8,517 bases of DNA from Methanocalculus sp. MSAO_Arc2 (GCA_003838065.1 QZAC01000148.1:1-8517); one strand, 5' to 3'; positions 1 to 8,400 are shown, numbered from the stretch's first letter. Notes: generated by a model from the sequence alone, not told the origin. Program-made: numbers and translations.

Positions 1-12
1 ACAAACAACAAT

Positions 13-1170
13 ATGACCGGCTCAATCTTCCTATTAAAAGATGACAAGGAGCTTCTGGAAATGAAAGAAACTCCCTATGATTCTGAAGATCTCATCCAGC
101 AGCTTTTACAAGATTATCCAGCTCTTCTTACCGGTGATCAGATCAACCCTGAGCAGCCACGGAAATGGTTGTTGATCACACGGGAGATGGGAGTGCCGGA
201 TACTGAAGGGGGCAAAGGCCGATGGGCTCTTGACCACCTCTTCCTCGATCAGGATGGAATACCCACACTGGTTGAAGTTAAACGGAGCACTGATACCCGG
301 ACTCGCCGGGAGGTCGTTGCCCAGATGCTTGATTATGCTGCAAATTCCGTTCAATACTGGACTATAGATGATATTATCAGTTCATTCACCTACACCTGTG
401 AAAAGGCTGAGAAAGGTCCCGGAGAAATTCTTGGAACGTTTCTATTTGATACCGAAAATCCTGATGAATACTGGGAGAGGGTCCAGGCAAATCTCAGGCG
501 TGGCAATATCCGCCTCCTCTTCGTTGCCGATACCATTCCTGCTGAACTGAAGAGAATCATCGAATTCCTCAACGAACAGATGAATCCTGCCGAAGTACTT
601 GGAGTTGAGGTGAAACAGTATACCGGTCGCCAGGACAAGAACAAGACCCTTGTTTCGAGGGTCGTCGGGCAGACCATGAAAGCTATCGATACAAAGAAGA
701 TCCGTTCAGGCGTGCCGAAATTGTGGGATCGGGAATCCTTTATCCAACAATTACGAGAGAAAGCTGCCCCTGGGGATGCCGAGGTGGTTGAGAAGATATT
801 CAATTGGTGCGACAGTAACGGTTTTGCTTTAAAATTTGGAAAGGGTGTCGATCAGGCAACCGTACGTATCGGGCTGGATATACCAAATAAAGGGTTCAAG
901 CAGATTGTTCTCTTAGAGGGATATGGGGGTTTGGCATTTTTTTTCGGTGTATTAGGCAAGAATTTCTCCGTATTCAAAGAACAAGATGCTCTCACACAAT
1001 TACTTCACCAGCTTAATACTGAATGCGGCTTCAAGTTCAATCCAGGTAAGATTGACTCCTATTCATACTCTCCAATCTCGACCCTTTCCGATGAGAGGCG
1101 AGTATCTGCATTTCTGTCCAAACTCGAATGGTTACATACTGTAATTGAAGAAGACCAGCAGAAGGACTGA
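13..1170 (+). CDS. PD-(D/E)XK superfamily nuclease-like protein (DUF91/NucS-type core), 385 aa
   Basis: Seen: an N-terminal region of the form PYDSEDLIQQLL...YPALL.GDQ (residues 21-43), then LDHLFLD (D74), LVEVKR (E88, K90) and QMLDYA (Q104, Y108). D...EXK followed by QxxxY is the active-site layout of RecB/NucS-like nucleases of the PD-(D/E)XK superfamily, and E25 may be the helix-1 acidic residue. Residues about 235-385 form a second, unrecognised domain rich in aromatic residues. Inference: a metal-dependent, probably cytoplasmic DNA nuclease or nuclease-derived protein; the substrate is unknown. Start: ATG at 13 is preferred because residues before Met17 (SIFLLKDD...LLEM) look like the usual start of this family. 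However, an AAGGAG at 46-51 sits 9 bases before the ATG at 61, so Met17 is a real alternative. Only 12 bases upstream are visible, so the promoter is not assessable. It converges on the next gene with 3 bases between stops. Fold call is confident, biological role is not. Confidence 0.85.
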   Translation: MTGSIFLLKDDKELLEMKETPYDSEDLIQQLLQDYPALLTGDQINPEQPRKWLLITREMGVPDTEGGKGRWALDHLFLDQDGIPTLVEVKRSTDTRTRREVVAQMLDYAANSVQYWTIDDIISSFTYTCEKAEKGPGEILGTFLFDTENPDEYWERVQANLRRGNIRLLFVADTIPAELKRIIEFLNEQMNPAEVLGVEVKQYTGRQDKNKTLVSRVVGQTMKAIDTKKIRSGVPKLWDRESFIQQLREKAAPGDAEVVEKIFNWCDSNGFALKFGKGVDQATVRIGLDIPNKGFKQIVLLEGYGGLAFFFGVLGKNFSVFKEQDALTQLLHQLNTECGFKFNPGKIDSYSYSPISTLSDERRVSAFLSKLEWLHTVIEEDQQKD

Positions 1171-1173
1171 GAA

Positions 1174-3276
1174 TTATCTGCGAGCTGGCTGGATAGTTGA
1201 ATAAAGCTTAGAATACTGGATTTGAAGATCCTGGGCGATAGTTTTGAGCTGATCGATCTTCTCTTTATTCGAGGAGAAGTAACCGACTGTATCATTGCCT
1301 GGGCCAAAGAAGTCATAATATCTGCCAATGTGAATCTCAACATCATTTGAAACGATATCGTGCATCTTCTGGTACACCGGCTTTTTTTTAGAATCATCCT
1401 GTGTATTGAGGCTATTATAGTCAGCAAGTGACTGGCACAGTCGCGGGACAAGATACTCTCTTTTCTTTCTCATGTACACAGGGCCGCAATCAAATGCACA
1501 TAACGAATACTTCTGCCAGTTCATTACCAGGGCTATCCGATCGCGGGATATCCGGTTCACCGCTTGCCCCATAATCCAGTGTGCATGATCGATCCAGAGA
1601 TCTCTCTTCTCCATGAATGAACAATAATCACACCCGGCAAGGAAGGATATATCAGTCGCCACTCCTCCTCTCTCAACATTCAGATAATCTGATGGATTCA
1701 GGCCGATTCTGAGGGCATGAACAACCATCTCGCGCAGCAACGAGATGGATATCGTTTTGTCCTGCCTGACGAACCACTCAAGGTTTTTAAGATCACTATA
1801 CCCCCAGCTCTTGCAGTTATCATCGACATCCACGATCAGTTCATGAACTGATGTCTTGATAGCCATATATTCGCAAAACACAGGTAACCAGTCCATAGCA
1901 TCCTTGATATAGCGGGTGATTTTCTGATTTACCTGATCAAGTTCCAGTATTAATGCTGACTGGTCAGGTGTACATTCATTCAGAAGATGCCCGAAATGCC
2001 GGTTTCCATGCCCTCCTCCTATGTAAACACCTTTATTCAGATAAAGGGCGAAAGTCCGGCCATAAGGGGAATGGAGAAGCCGTAGCCCTCCAATTTTTTC
2101 ATCAGAAATGCTCTCTTTGGAGGTAAGGGAATAGAATTCAAAGAGTCCTTTTTTGTTGGCCTCATGCTCAAAACAGTCAATAAGATACTGGATTTTGACG
2201 ACATTTGAAAGGTATTCGAATCGAATCAATGCATCCAGTATCTCGCCAGTATCATACTGTGGTGGACTGAACAAAGAGGAGGGTCCGTGCTCTTTCATTG
2301 TTTGTTCCCTCATCGAAAGCATCTTCTTGAAGGTTGCAAGATCTTCGGGACTCTCATGATCAAGTCTGCACCATTGGAGGTCTCCGGCATAGAGGCGGAT
2401 AATTGGCTTCATATTGTGTATTGCAGGATAAAAATCCCTGATCGTATCATACCATGCACGCTGTTCATCGCGATAGGGCGGCGAATTGTCATGCTTATTT
2501 AGTTTGTCGCATCGTTCAATCCATCTACTCACCGGGAATGCTGTTTTGAGATCCGGTGGATAGTGAGATAGGGCGATCTTTCTGGGTTTTGTGAAATGCT
2601 GCGACTCGTCAAATTCAATGATGAGATTCTCTGAGGGCACGAAGTAGTCGACCTTAAGGACACCTGTTTTTGAAAAGCCAGAGTGGCCCCTGTGTTTAAC
2701 GAGTTCAGAGTGGATGTTTTGCAACGTATCGCTATATGGATCCGTGATCTTCGATGGATCTGTCTGAACATGAATTGTGAATTCCCTTTGCACATCGCCA
2801 AACACCTTGATAAGGAGTTTTTCTATGGATGATTTGCATTCAGAACAGTTTTCTGTATGTTTTCCTGCTGAGGCTGCTTTCTTTCCGGGTATCTCCCGCT
2901 CAGAGGAATCCAGATCTCCCTTTGTGGCTGAGGATATGTTCTTACCCTGAGATTTTTTATTATCGTGAGAAGTTAAGGAAATATCCTGCGAATCCGATGT
3001 ATCGCGTATGTCAAAGCCCATGTTGCGCAGGAAAAGATTTGTCTCTTTGCCTCCTGCAAACTGTTCCGGAGGAAGTTCGATTCCATGTGCATAGATGTTG
3101 GCTTTTGAAATGATGTATTTGGGAGGATAGCTCCTTCCTTCATGGATTAACTGATATTTTGTTGAATGTCTGCCTGGAGGTATTCCTTCTTCTTGTACCT
3201 GCCTGATCGCTTTGAGGATGTGCTCCTTTTGAATGGTATTTGGAATCAATCCAATCACAGATCCATGATGGCTCAA
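1174..3276 (-). CDS. Putative multidomain endonuclease: ScoMcrA-like N-terminal head, nuclease core, long unknown C terminus, 700 aa
   Basis: Three parts are visible. (1) Residues about 13-92 (EHILKAIRQVQEEGIPP...YPPKYIISKAN...GGKETNLFLRNMGF) resemble the N-terminal head domain found in ScoMcrA-type modification-dependent restriction enzymes and other nucleases. (2) After a charged, low-complexity linker (about 93-143), residues about 145-305 look like a PD-(D/E)XK or Vsr-like core: VDYF with D210, then IIEFDESQHF with E221, D223, E224, Q226 and H227. (3) Residues about 320-700 are unrecognised, with a striking GGGHGNRHFGH stretch at 420-430 and CDYC at 549-552; another CxxC (CSEC) is at 144-147. 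Inference: a DNA endonuclease, possibly restriction or defence related; no methylase is seen nearby. Start: no ATG fits. TTG at 3276 is preceded two codons upstream by an in-frame TGA and has a weak AGGTA at 3287-3291; GTG at 3258 and TTG at 3249 are alternatives that keep the head domain intact. It may be cotranscribed with the upstream 198-residue gene, 110 bases away. Confidence 0.82.
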   Translation of the reverse strand: MSHHGSVIGLIPNTIQKEHILKAIRQVQEEGIPPGRHSTKYQLIHEGRSYPPKYIISKANIYAHGIELPPEQFAGGKETNLFLRNMGFDIRDTSDSQDISLTSHDNKKSQGKNISSATKGDLDSSEREIPGKKAASAGKHTENCSECKSSIEKLLIKVFGDVQREFTIHVQTDPSKITDPYSDTLQNIHSELVKHRGHSGFSKTGVLKVDYFVPSENLIIEFDESQHFTKPRKIALSHYPPDLKTAFPVSRWIERCDKLNKHDNSPPYRDEQRAWYDTIRDFYPAIHNMKPIIRLYAGDLQWCRLDHESPEDLATFKKMLSMREQTMKEHGPSSLFSPPQYDTGEILDALIRFEYLSNVVKIQYLIDCFEHEANKKGLFEFYSLTSKESISDEKIGGLRLLHSPYGRTFALYLNKGVYIGGGHGNRHFGHLLNECTPDQSALILELDQVNQKITRYIKDAMDWLPVFCEYMAIKTSVHELIVDVDDNCKSWGYSDLKNLEWFVRQDKTISISLLREMVVHALRIGLNPSDYLNVERGGVATDISFLAGCDYCSFMEKRDLWIDHAHWIMGQAVNRISRDRIALVMNWQKYSLCAFDCGPVYMRKKREYLVPRLCQSLADYNSLNTQDDSKKKPVYQKMHDIVSNDVEIHIGRYYDFFGPGNDTVGYFSSNKEKIDQLKTIAQDLQIQYSKLYSTIQPARR

Positions 3277-3351
3277 TAATCAATCTTACCTATTGTTGAC
3301 AGGAGTGGTATTGGACTTTTCTTTCCGTTTGTCAGAAGTGCCGTTGGAAAC

Positions 3352-3380
3352 GAATAGGGAGAAATAGATGGATCCTATTC
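3352..3380. repeat. 7-bp inverted repeat between the two reverse-strand genes
   Basis: GAATAGG at 3352-3358 and CCTATTC at 3374-3380 are perfect reverse complements separated by 15 bases. The element lies just after the stop codon of the 198-residue gene and about 75 bases before the start of the 700-residue gene, both on the minus strand. It could form a small hairpin acting as a transcript end, a processing site or an operator. No long T tract follows it on the minus strand, so a strong intrinsic terminator is not supported. A 7-bp match can also arise by chance. Confidence 0.35.
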
Positions 3381-3386
3381 ACAAAT

Positions 3387-3983
3387 CTACCCTAAACCCC
3401 GCTTCCATTTGATGCAGCGCTCCAGATCACCCTTCTCATCAAAGCCAGTCCTCCATCCTGAGGTGAGGTGGCTGTAGACGGTGAGACAGACCTCAAGATT
3501 AATGCCATATTCCTTTAGCCTGGGGAGCTGGCGCATCAGCAGGCAGCCATCAAGGATCGTTAATACAAGTTTGAGGTCGTTAAAATGAGTGCTTATTATC
3601 TTCTGGTTCATCTCATAGAGCACCGTCCGCTGCTCCTGAGTGAAGATGTGATAGAGTTCAGGCAGGATGGTGTTCCGGTGTTTGTATGGACCAACACCTG
3701 ACTCAACCTGTTCTATCAGAGTATCAAGCTCTGGCACTCTGCTTTCCAGTCTGGCGAGATAATAGGTCGATATCATCAGCAGTGCATCATCGATTGGATT
3801 TTCCAGTGTCGGAATCCACCTGACGTTTCCTATTCTCCCATTTATATCACTCCTGTACTGAATATCATTGAGAATCAAGACCGGTCTGCTATTTTCTGAG
3901 ATAAACAACTGAGCATCCAAAATGATGCCGTCATGATTCGGATGTCCTTTTCCAATTAGTATCTGTCCTGTAAATGTACCCAT
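3387..3983 (-). CDS. Conserved-looking hypothetical protein, 198 aa, function unknown
   Basis: I do not recognise a named domain. The N-terminal third (residues 1-60) looks like beta strands, with GQILIGKGHPNHDGIILDA and a SENSRPVLILND segment followed by VRWIPTLENPIDDALLM. Residues about 60-160 look mostly helical (LARLESRVPELDTLIEQV, LKLVLTILDGCLLMRQL), and the tail is basic (RCIKWKRGLG). There is no signal peptide, no clear membrane segment and no cysteine motif, so it is probably cytoplasmic. The ATG start is well supported: GGGAG at 3991-3995 lies 7 bases upstream on the minus strand. It sits 110 bases upstream of the 700-residue putative endonuclease on the same strand, so a partner, regulatory or immunity role is possible but is inference only. 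The good ribosome binding site, full-length frame and normal composition make it a real gene rather than a chance frame. Confidence 0.82.
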   Translation of the reverse strand: MGTFTGQILIGKGHPNHDGIILDAQLFISENSRPVLILNDIQYRSDINGRIGNVRWIPTLENPIDDALLMISTYYLARLESRVPELDTLIEQVESGVGPYKHRNTILPELYHIFTQEQRTVLYEMNQKIISTHFNDLKLVLTILDGCLLMRQLPRLKEYGINLEVCLTVYSHLTSGWRTGFDEKGDLERCIKWKRGLG

Positions 3984-4175
3984 ATCCTTTCTCCCGTGAT
4001 TATTGATTGATACAGAGAAGGTATTACACCCATTTAAGAATTGTATTTTTTCCTTCTGAGTTATCGGTAAATGGGGAAGCGTAACATTCTGCTACAGCAC
4101 CACTGAGGTAGTCCCCTCCCACAGCGACATACCCTTTCCAATCCAAACACAAATCTTATCGTCATCCCCTCCTGA
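3984..4175. promoter_or_regulatory. Divergent intergenic region, candidate promoters for both directions
   Basis: This stretch separates the leftward 198-residue gene from the rightward nuclease/ATPase operon and must hold at least one promoter for each. For the leftward gene, the minus strand reads GGAAAAAATACAATT around 4041-4055, a plausible archaeal BRE plus TATA-like element. It would give a leader of roughly 35 bases carrying the GGGAG site. For the rightward gene no Shine-Dalgarno site is seen before either candidate ATG (4176 or 4185). A weak TATA-like AAATCTTATC at 4151-4160 lies where a promoter for a leaderless mRNA would be. These assignments are by eye and uncertain. Confidence 0.35.
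3991..3995 (-). promoter_or_regulatory. Shine-Dalgarno site for the 198-aa gene
   Basis: On the minus strand GGGAG is followed by 7 bases and then the ATG at 3983-3981. This is good spacing for a 16S rRNA anti-SD interaction and fixes the start of this gene. Confidence 0.65.
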
Positions 4176-5480
4176 ATGGATAGTATGCCCCCATCATCCA
4201 AGGGATCTCCCCGCCCGCTCCGTTTTATCCATACCGCCGATCTCCACCTTGGAAGCAGGGTGATGGGTGTCACAGGGATGAATGATGATACCCGACGCGA
4301 TCTGGCTCTTGCCACCTACCAGTCCTGGAAAAGAATCGTTGACCTCTGTATCCAGGAGAAGGTGGATTTCATACTCATCGCTGGCGACACCTATGACAGC
4401 ACAGATACGAATATCCGGGCACAGCTTCAGTTCCGGGATGGTCTTGCCCGGCTTGAACAGAATGGAATCTCTGCATACATCGTCCATGGGAACCACGATC
4501 CCTACAACTCCTGGTCACGATCCATTGCCCTGCCAGGAAACACAGTCGTCTTTTCACCAACAGAACCAGAAGTTGTGATCCACCGGGACAGATCCGGAGA
4601 ACCCCGTGCCACGATCGTCGGGATGAGTTTTCCAACCGCCCATGTGAGAGAGAACCTTGCCCGGACGTTCCCTGATCGCGAGGCAGACTGGCCCTACACT
4701 ATCGGCCTTCTCCATTGCAGTGCCGGCAGCAGCATGGGTCATGAACCCTATGCCCCCTGTGCAATAGAGGATTTAGCGAGCTGCGGCTATGATTACTGGG
4801 CACTTGGGCATATCCATAAGCCAACAGAGATCACTCAACCTGGCTGTCCGATCATCTATCCCGGTAATCCACAGGGGCGTGATAGCAGCGAGACCGGAGA
4901 GCGGGACTGCCAGCTGGTGACGGTGGCAGCAGATGGTGAAACAACCATGCAATTCCGTCCGACATGCCAGTTCCAGTGGAGAGAGGTTACCGTTGATATC
5001 TCTGGCACAGATGATCTCGGGATGCTGCAGGAACTGGTACGACGTGAACTTGTCACAACCGTTGAAGAGGCAGGCACCCCGGTCATCTGCCGGATAGCAC
5101 TGGCCGGTGCAACCACTCTCCATAGTGAGCTTGCAGCCGGGGACGGGGTTGCTGCCATCATGGAACAGCTGAATGATGATCCACCTTCAGGCAGGCATCC
5201 GGCTTTTGCAGAGCGGATCATCTGCCAGGCACTCCCCCTCGTTGACCGGGACGAGATGCTGTCCCGTGAGGATATCCTCGGGGAGATCTGCCGGATCGGT
5301 GATACTGCCCGCCTGGACGATAGTATACATACGCATCTCAAAGAAGAGATTGCTTCCCTCTATCTCCGTTCCGAGGCAAAATCCTATCTCAACCTTCCTG
5401 AAGAGGATGAGATCAGGGCGATCATCTCCGAAGCCGAGTCACTCCTCTTATCAAAGCTCATGGAAGGAGGAAGATCATGA
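4176..5480 (+). CDS. Mre11/SbcD/YhaO-like DNA exonuclease (calcineurin-like metallophosphoesterase), 434 aa
   Basis: All five phosphoesterase motifs are present: HTADLHLGS (D22, H24), AGDTYD (D71), GNHD (N106, H107), GLLH (H180) and GHIH (H212, H214). Together these form the two-metal (usually Mn) site of Mre11-type nucleases. IYPGNPQGRDSSETG after the last motif matches the YhaO/Mre11 pattern, and residues about 270-434 are the accessory and ATPase-binding part, ending in helices (EEDEIRAIISEAESLLLSKL). The expected activity is 3'-5' exonuclease and endonuclease on DNA ends, controlled by the partner ATPase. The stop codon overlaps the next ATG (ATGA), so the two are cotranscribed and probably translationally coupled. 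Length (434) fits YhaO/Mre11 homologues. Start: ATG at 4176 or 4185; neither has an SD, and both leave a short non-conserved Pro/Ser-rich leader before the core begins at about residue 15. Canonical Mre11 is the alternative name; the partner's membrane hairpin favours YhaO-type. Confidence 0.95.
   Translation: MDSMPPSSKGSPRPLRFIHTADLHLGSRVMGVTGMNDDTRRDLALATYQSWKRIVDLCIQEKVDFILIAGDTYDSTDTNIRAQLQFRDGLARLEQNGISAYIVHGNHDPYNSWSRSIALPGNTVVFSPTEPEVVIHRDRSGEPRATIVGMSFPTAHVRENLARTFPDREADWPYTIGLLHCSAGSSMGHEPYAPCAIEDLASCGYDYWALGHIHKPTEITQPGCPIIYPGNPQGRDSSETGERDCQLVTVAADGETTMQFRPTCQFQWREVTVDISGTDDLGMLQELVRRELVTTVEEAGTPVICRIALAGATTLHSELAAGDGVAAIMEQLNDDPPSGRHPAFAERIICQALPLVDRDEMLSREDILGEICRIGDTARLDDSIHTHLKEEIASLYLRSEAKSYLNLPEEDEIRAIISEAESLLLSKLMEGGRS
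5466..5470 (+). promoter_or_regulatory. Shine-Dalgarno site for the ATPase gene inside the nuclease gene
   Basis: GGAGG at 5466-5470 lies 6 bases before the ATG at 5477, within the last codons of the nuclease gene. It fixes the ATPase start and, with the 4-base ATGA overlap, indicates coupled translation of the pair. Confidence 0.8.
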
Positions 5481-8400
5481 AGATCTCATCGCTCTTCATT
5501 GACGGGTTCGGGGTCTTCAACAAGTGGAAGCCCCCGGAAGAGTTTGGTGATGGCCTGACCGCGGTCATCGGAGAGAATGAAGCAGGCAAGACCACGCTCC
5601 TCTCATTCATCCGCCGGATGCTGTATGGGTTTCCGGGCGGCAGGAAGCAGAATATCAACCATTACCACCCTGTTAATGGCGGGACAATCGGCGGGAGACT
5701 GGAGATCCTTGGCGATGACGGCAGGGAATACCATCTCTCCCGATCCGGAGTCCGGGGTGAGCCGTCAGTTACACTGGCAGATGGTTCTGCCACTCTTCCA
5801 CGATCCACACTCCCCTCTCTCCTTGGGCCGGGGAACCAGGTCTTTTATGAGAATGTCTGTGCAATCGGGCTTGATGAGCTCCAGCAGTTCTCGACACTAG
5901 ACCAGGATGAGATACGTGACCGCCTGGCAGCTGCTGGTGCAGGCAACCTGCCGGTGAGGAAGGTCGCATCGTTTCTGGATGATTCAGCAGATGCGATCTA
6001 TGCGGTCCGTGGAAAGAAGAAGCAGATGAATGAACTGATTTCCGGGATTAAGGCGCTCGATCAGGAGATCCGGGATGCAAAAAGCAAACAGTCCGAGTAT
6101 GATCGGATCACCGATGATCTGGCACGGTTGACCGGGGATCTCCATGAGGAACAGGAGAGGAAGCAGGGTTTCTCAGGAGAGATCGAGTACTATACGGCTC
6201 TTGCACAGGCGTGGGAGCCGTTCAGCGAGAGGAAGGATGCCCTTGAAGAGGTTCGTGAGATACCAAAGACCGGGCCGTTTCCTGAGGATGCCCTCGTTCA
6301 ACTCAACAAGATGCAGGAGGAGATTGAAAGGCTCACTGAAGTGTGCCGGGATCTTCAGGAGTCGATTGGGACAACCGAACAGCAGTACCGGAATTGCAAA
6401 GTCAGGGATGAGATCCTCGCTGAGAAGGATGCAATCCACGAGATTGAGCGGAATATCGAATACTATCGGTCACAGGTCGCAGCCCGCGAAGATGTTACGA
6501 ACAAGCGAACCCAGGAAGAGCAGCGGCTCACTGAAAAGATCGGGTATCTCGGTCCTGGATGGGATGAGGAACGGATCTCATTGTTTGATACCTCTGTTCC
6601 TGTCCGGGATGAAGCAGACGGGATCAGGGAGCGGCTGCGATCAGCTGATCGTGCATGTGAGAAGGCACAATCAGATCTCTCTGTTGCAGACCAGGCGGTG
6701 AAAGAGAAGGCAGCATCACTTTCAACCCTGCAGGACCGCCGGAAGGAGATCGGTGAAGTGCCGGACACTGAGACGGCAGGAAGGCGGCATGCTCATGCTC
6801 GTGAACTCATTGGAAGGATTCAGGAGCTGGATGAGTATGATGCGAGAATCCAGTCAATCCAGCAGGAAGAAGCACGAAGAGACGAGATTCTCAGTGCATT
6901 CTCACGGCCGGAGGAGTCTGCTGCCCCCTCATGGCCGGGTATACTGGTGCTGGTTGCAGCAGTCCTCTCCATCACAGGCGGGGTGCTCATGGACGCACTC
7001 CTCCTCGGAGGTATTGTCGGGCTGCTCCTGATCATTGCAGCTGGCGGCTTCTTCCTCTCGATGAGAAAGGGCAGTGAAGAGACGAATACGTTTGCAGAAG
7101 CTGGATCGTACCAGGCAGAGATCAAAAGGCTGGCTGAGCAGCGGAGAGATGCTGAATCCAAGCGGGATCAGATCCGGCAGACGGTGCAGCAGCTGGCAGA
7201 TACGCTCGGCATGAATGGTTCGATCACCCGGAAGGCTGCTGAGGATTGTCTTCATGCTTCAGAGGATCTCCTCAGAAAGGCTGAACGGGCAGCAGAGGTT
7301 GACCGGGATATCAGGCAGGCGATTTCCCTTCTGCAGGATGCTGATGATGTACTGAGAAATGCTCAGATGCAGCTCGCAGATGCACGGAGTGAGCGTTCAG
7401 CAGTCCTGGAGAGATGGAAGGCATGGTGTACTGCACGCGATCTCTCGCCGGATACGAACCCTGACCGGGTACCGGATCTCTTCAATGAAATTGAGGCCGC
7501 AGCCCATGCATATACGAGGATCAGGGGTTATAAGACTGAAGAGGAGGGAATAGCCGCCACTATTGAACGGTTCCAGGAGAGGGTGAGTGCGGTTGCTGCT
7601 GCCTGCGGGGAGGCGATGAACGGGCCTCATGATTTCGTTGCCGAGGACCTGGCCCGGATGCTTGACGAAGAGGAGGCGCTGGACCGCACCCGTTCATCCC
7701 TGAAAGAGAGGCTTGAGGGGCTGCACAACAAGCTGGAGAAGGAGAGCGGGCGGCTTGCGGAAGCAGACGGGAAGCTGAATACGTTCCTTGGTGATGGTGG
7801 TGCAGAGACCGCAGACGAATACCGCACCCGTGTGACACAATCTGTTGAGAGGGCGAGGCTTCTTGGGATTATTCAGAATGCTGAGTCCACCATACGCCGG
7901 ATCAGCGGTGATGAGCGGTATGCAGAGTTTATGGCCGCCCTGGAGACGTATGATCCCCTCTCCATGGGGGTTCAGCGTGAAGAGAAGGAGGAGATGGTGG
8001 CGGATAGTGAAGAGAGGATTGCGTCAATCAACCGGGAGATCGGTCAGCTGAACGCAGAGAAGAAACAGATCGAAGAGGATCATAATCTCCCTCTCCTCCT
8101 CTCCCGGCATGCAGCACTTGTCGAGGAACTGCGATCTGTATCCCGGCAATGGGCAGTCTACACGGTGGCATCCAAGCTCCTCAACCAGGCCGTCGCCACC
8201 TTCGAGCGTGAACGCCAGCCGCAGATCATCCGGGAAGCACAGTCATTCTTCTCGCGGTTCACCGGCGGCCGCTACACCCGTATCATCACGCCGCTTGACG
8301 GCGGCGATATCTATGTCGAAGAGGCAAACGGGAGCCACAAGACGCTTCCGCAGCTCTCCCGTGGCACCGCCGAGCAGCTCTATCTTGCCCTCCGGTTTGG

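Noticed and set aside
390..803. A 137-codon open frame on the minus strand
   Set aside because: It is antisense to the first nuclease-like gene, whose own frame shows clear family motifs; composition (Ser, Phe, Arg) is that of a reverse-strand shadow.
3271..4010. A shared GATTATTGA near the starts of both reverse-strand genes (minus strand near 3280, plus strand at 3998-4006)
   Set aside because: Only nine AT-rich bases match, in opposite orientations, which is expected by chance; no longer repeat or attachment-site pattern was found.
4061..4315. An 84-codon minus-strand frame covering the divergent intergenic region
   Set aside because: It overlaps the start and first catalytic motif of the Mre11-like gene, is Arg-rich and shows no domain; the stretch is better explained as promoter DNA.
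4856..5341. A 161-codon open frame on the minus strand
   Set aside because: It is antisense to the Mre11-like nuclease, is very rich in Ser and Arg, and has no recognisable domain or ribosome binding site.
6144..6701. A 185-codon open frame on the plus strand, rich in Arg and Ser
   Set aside because: It lies wholly inside the SMC/Rad50-like ATPase gene in another frame; the ATPase frame carries the conserved motifs and coiled coil, while this one has low-complexity R/S composition typical of a shadow frame.
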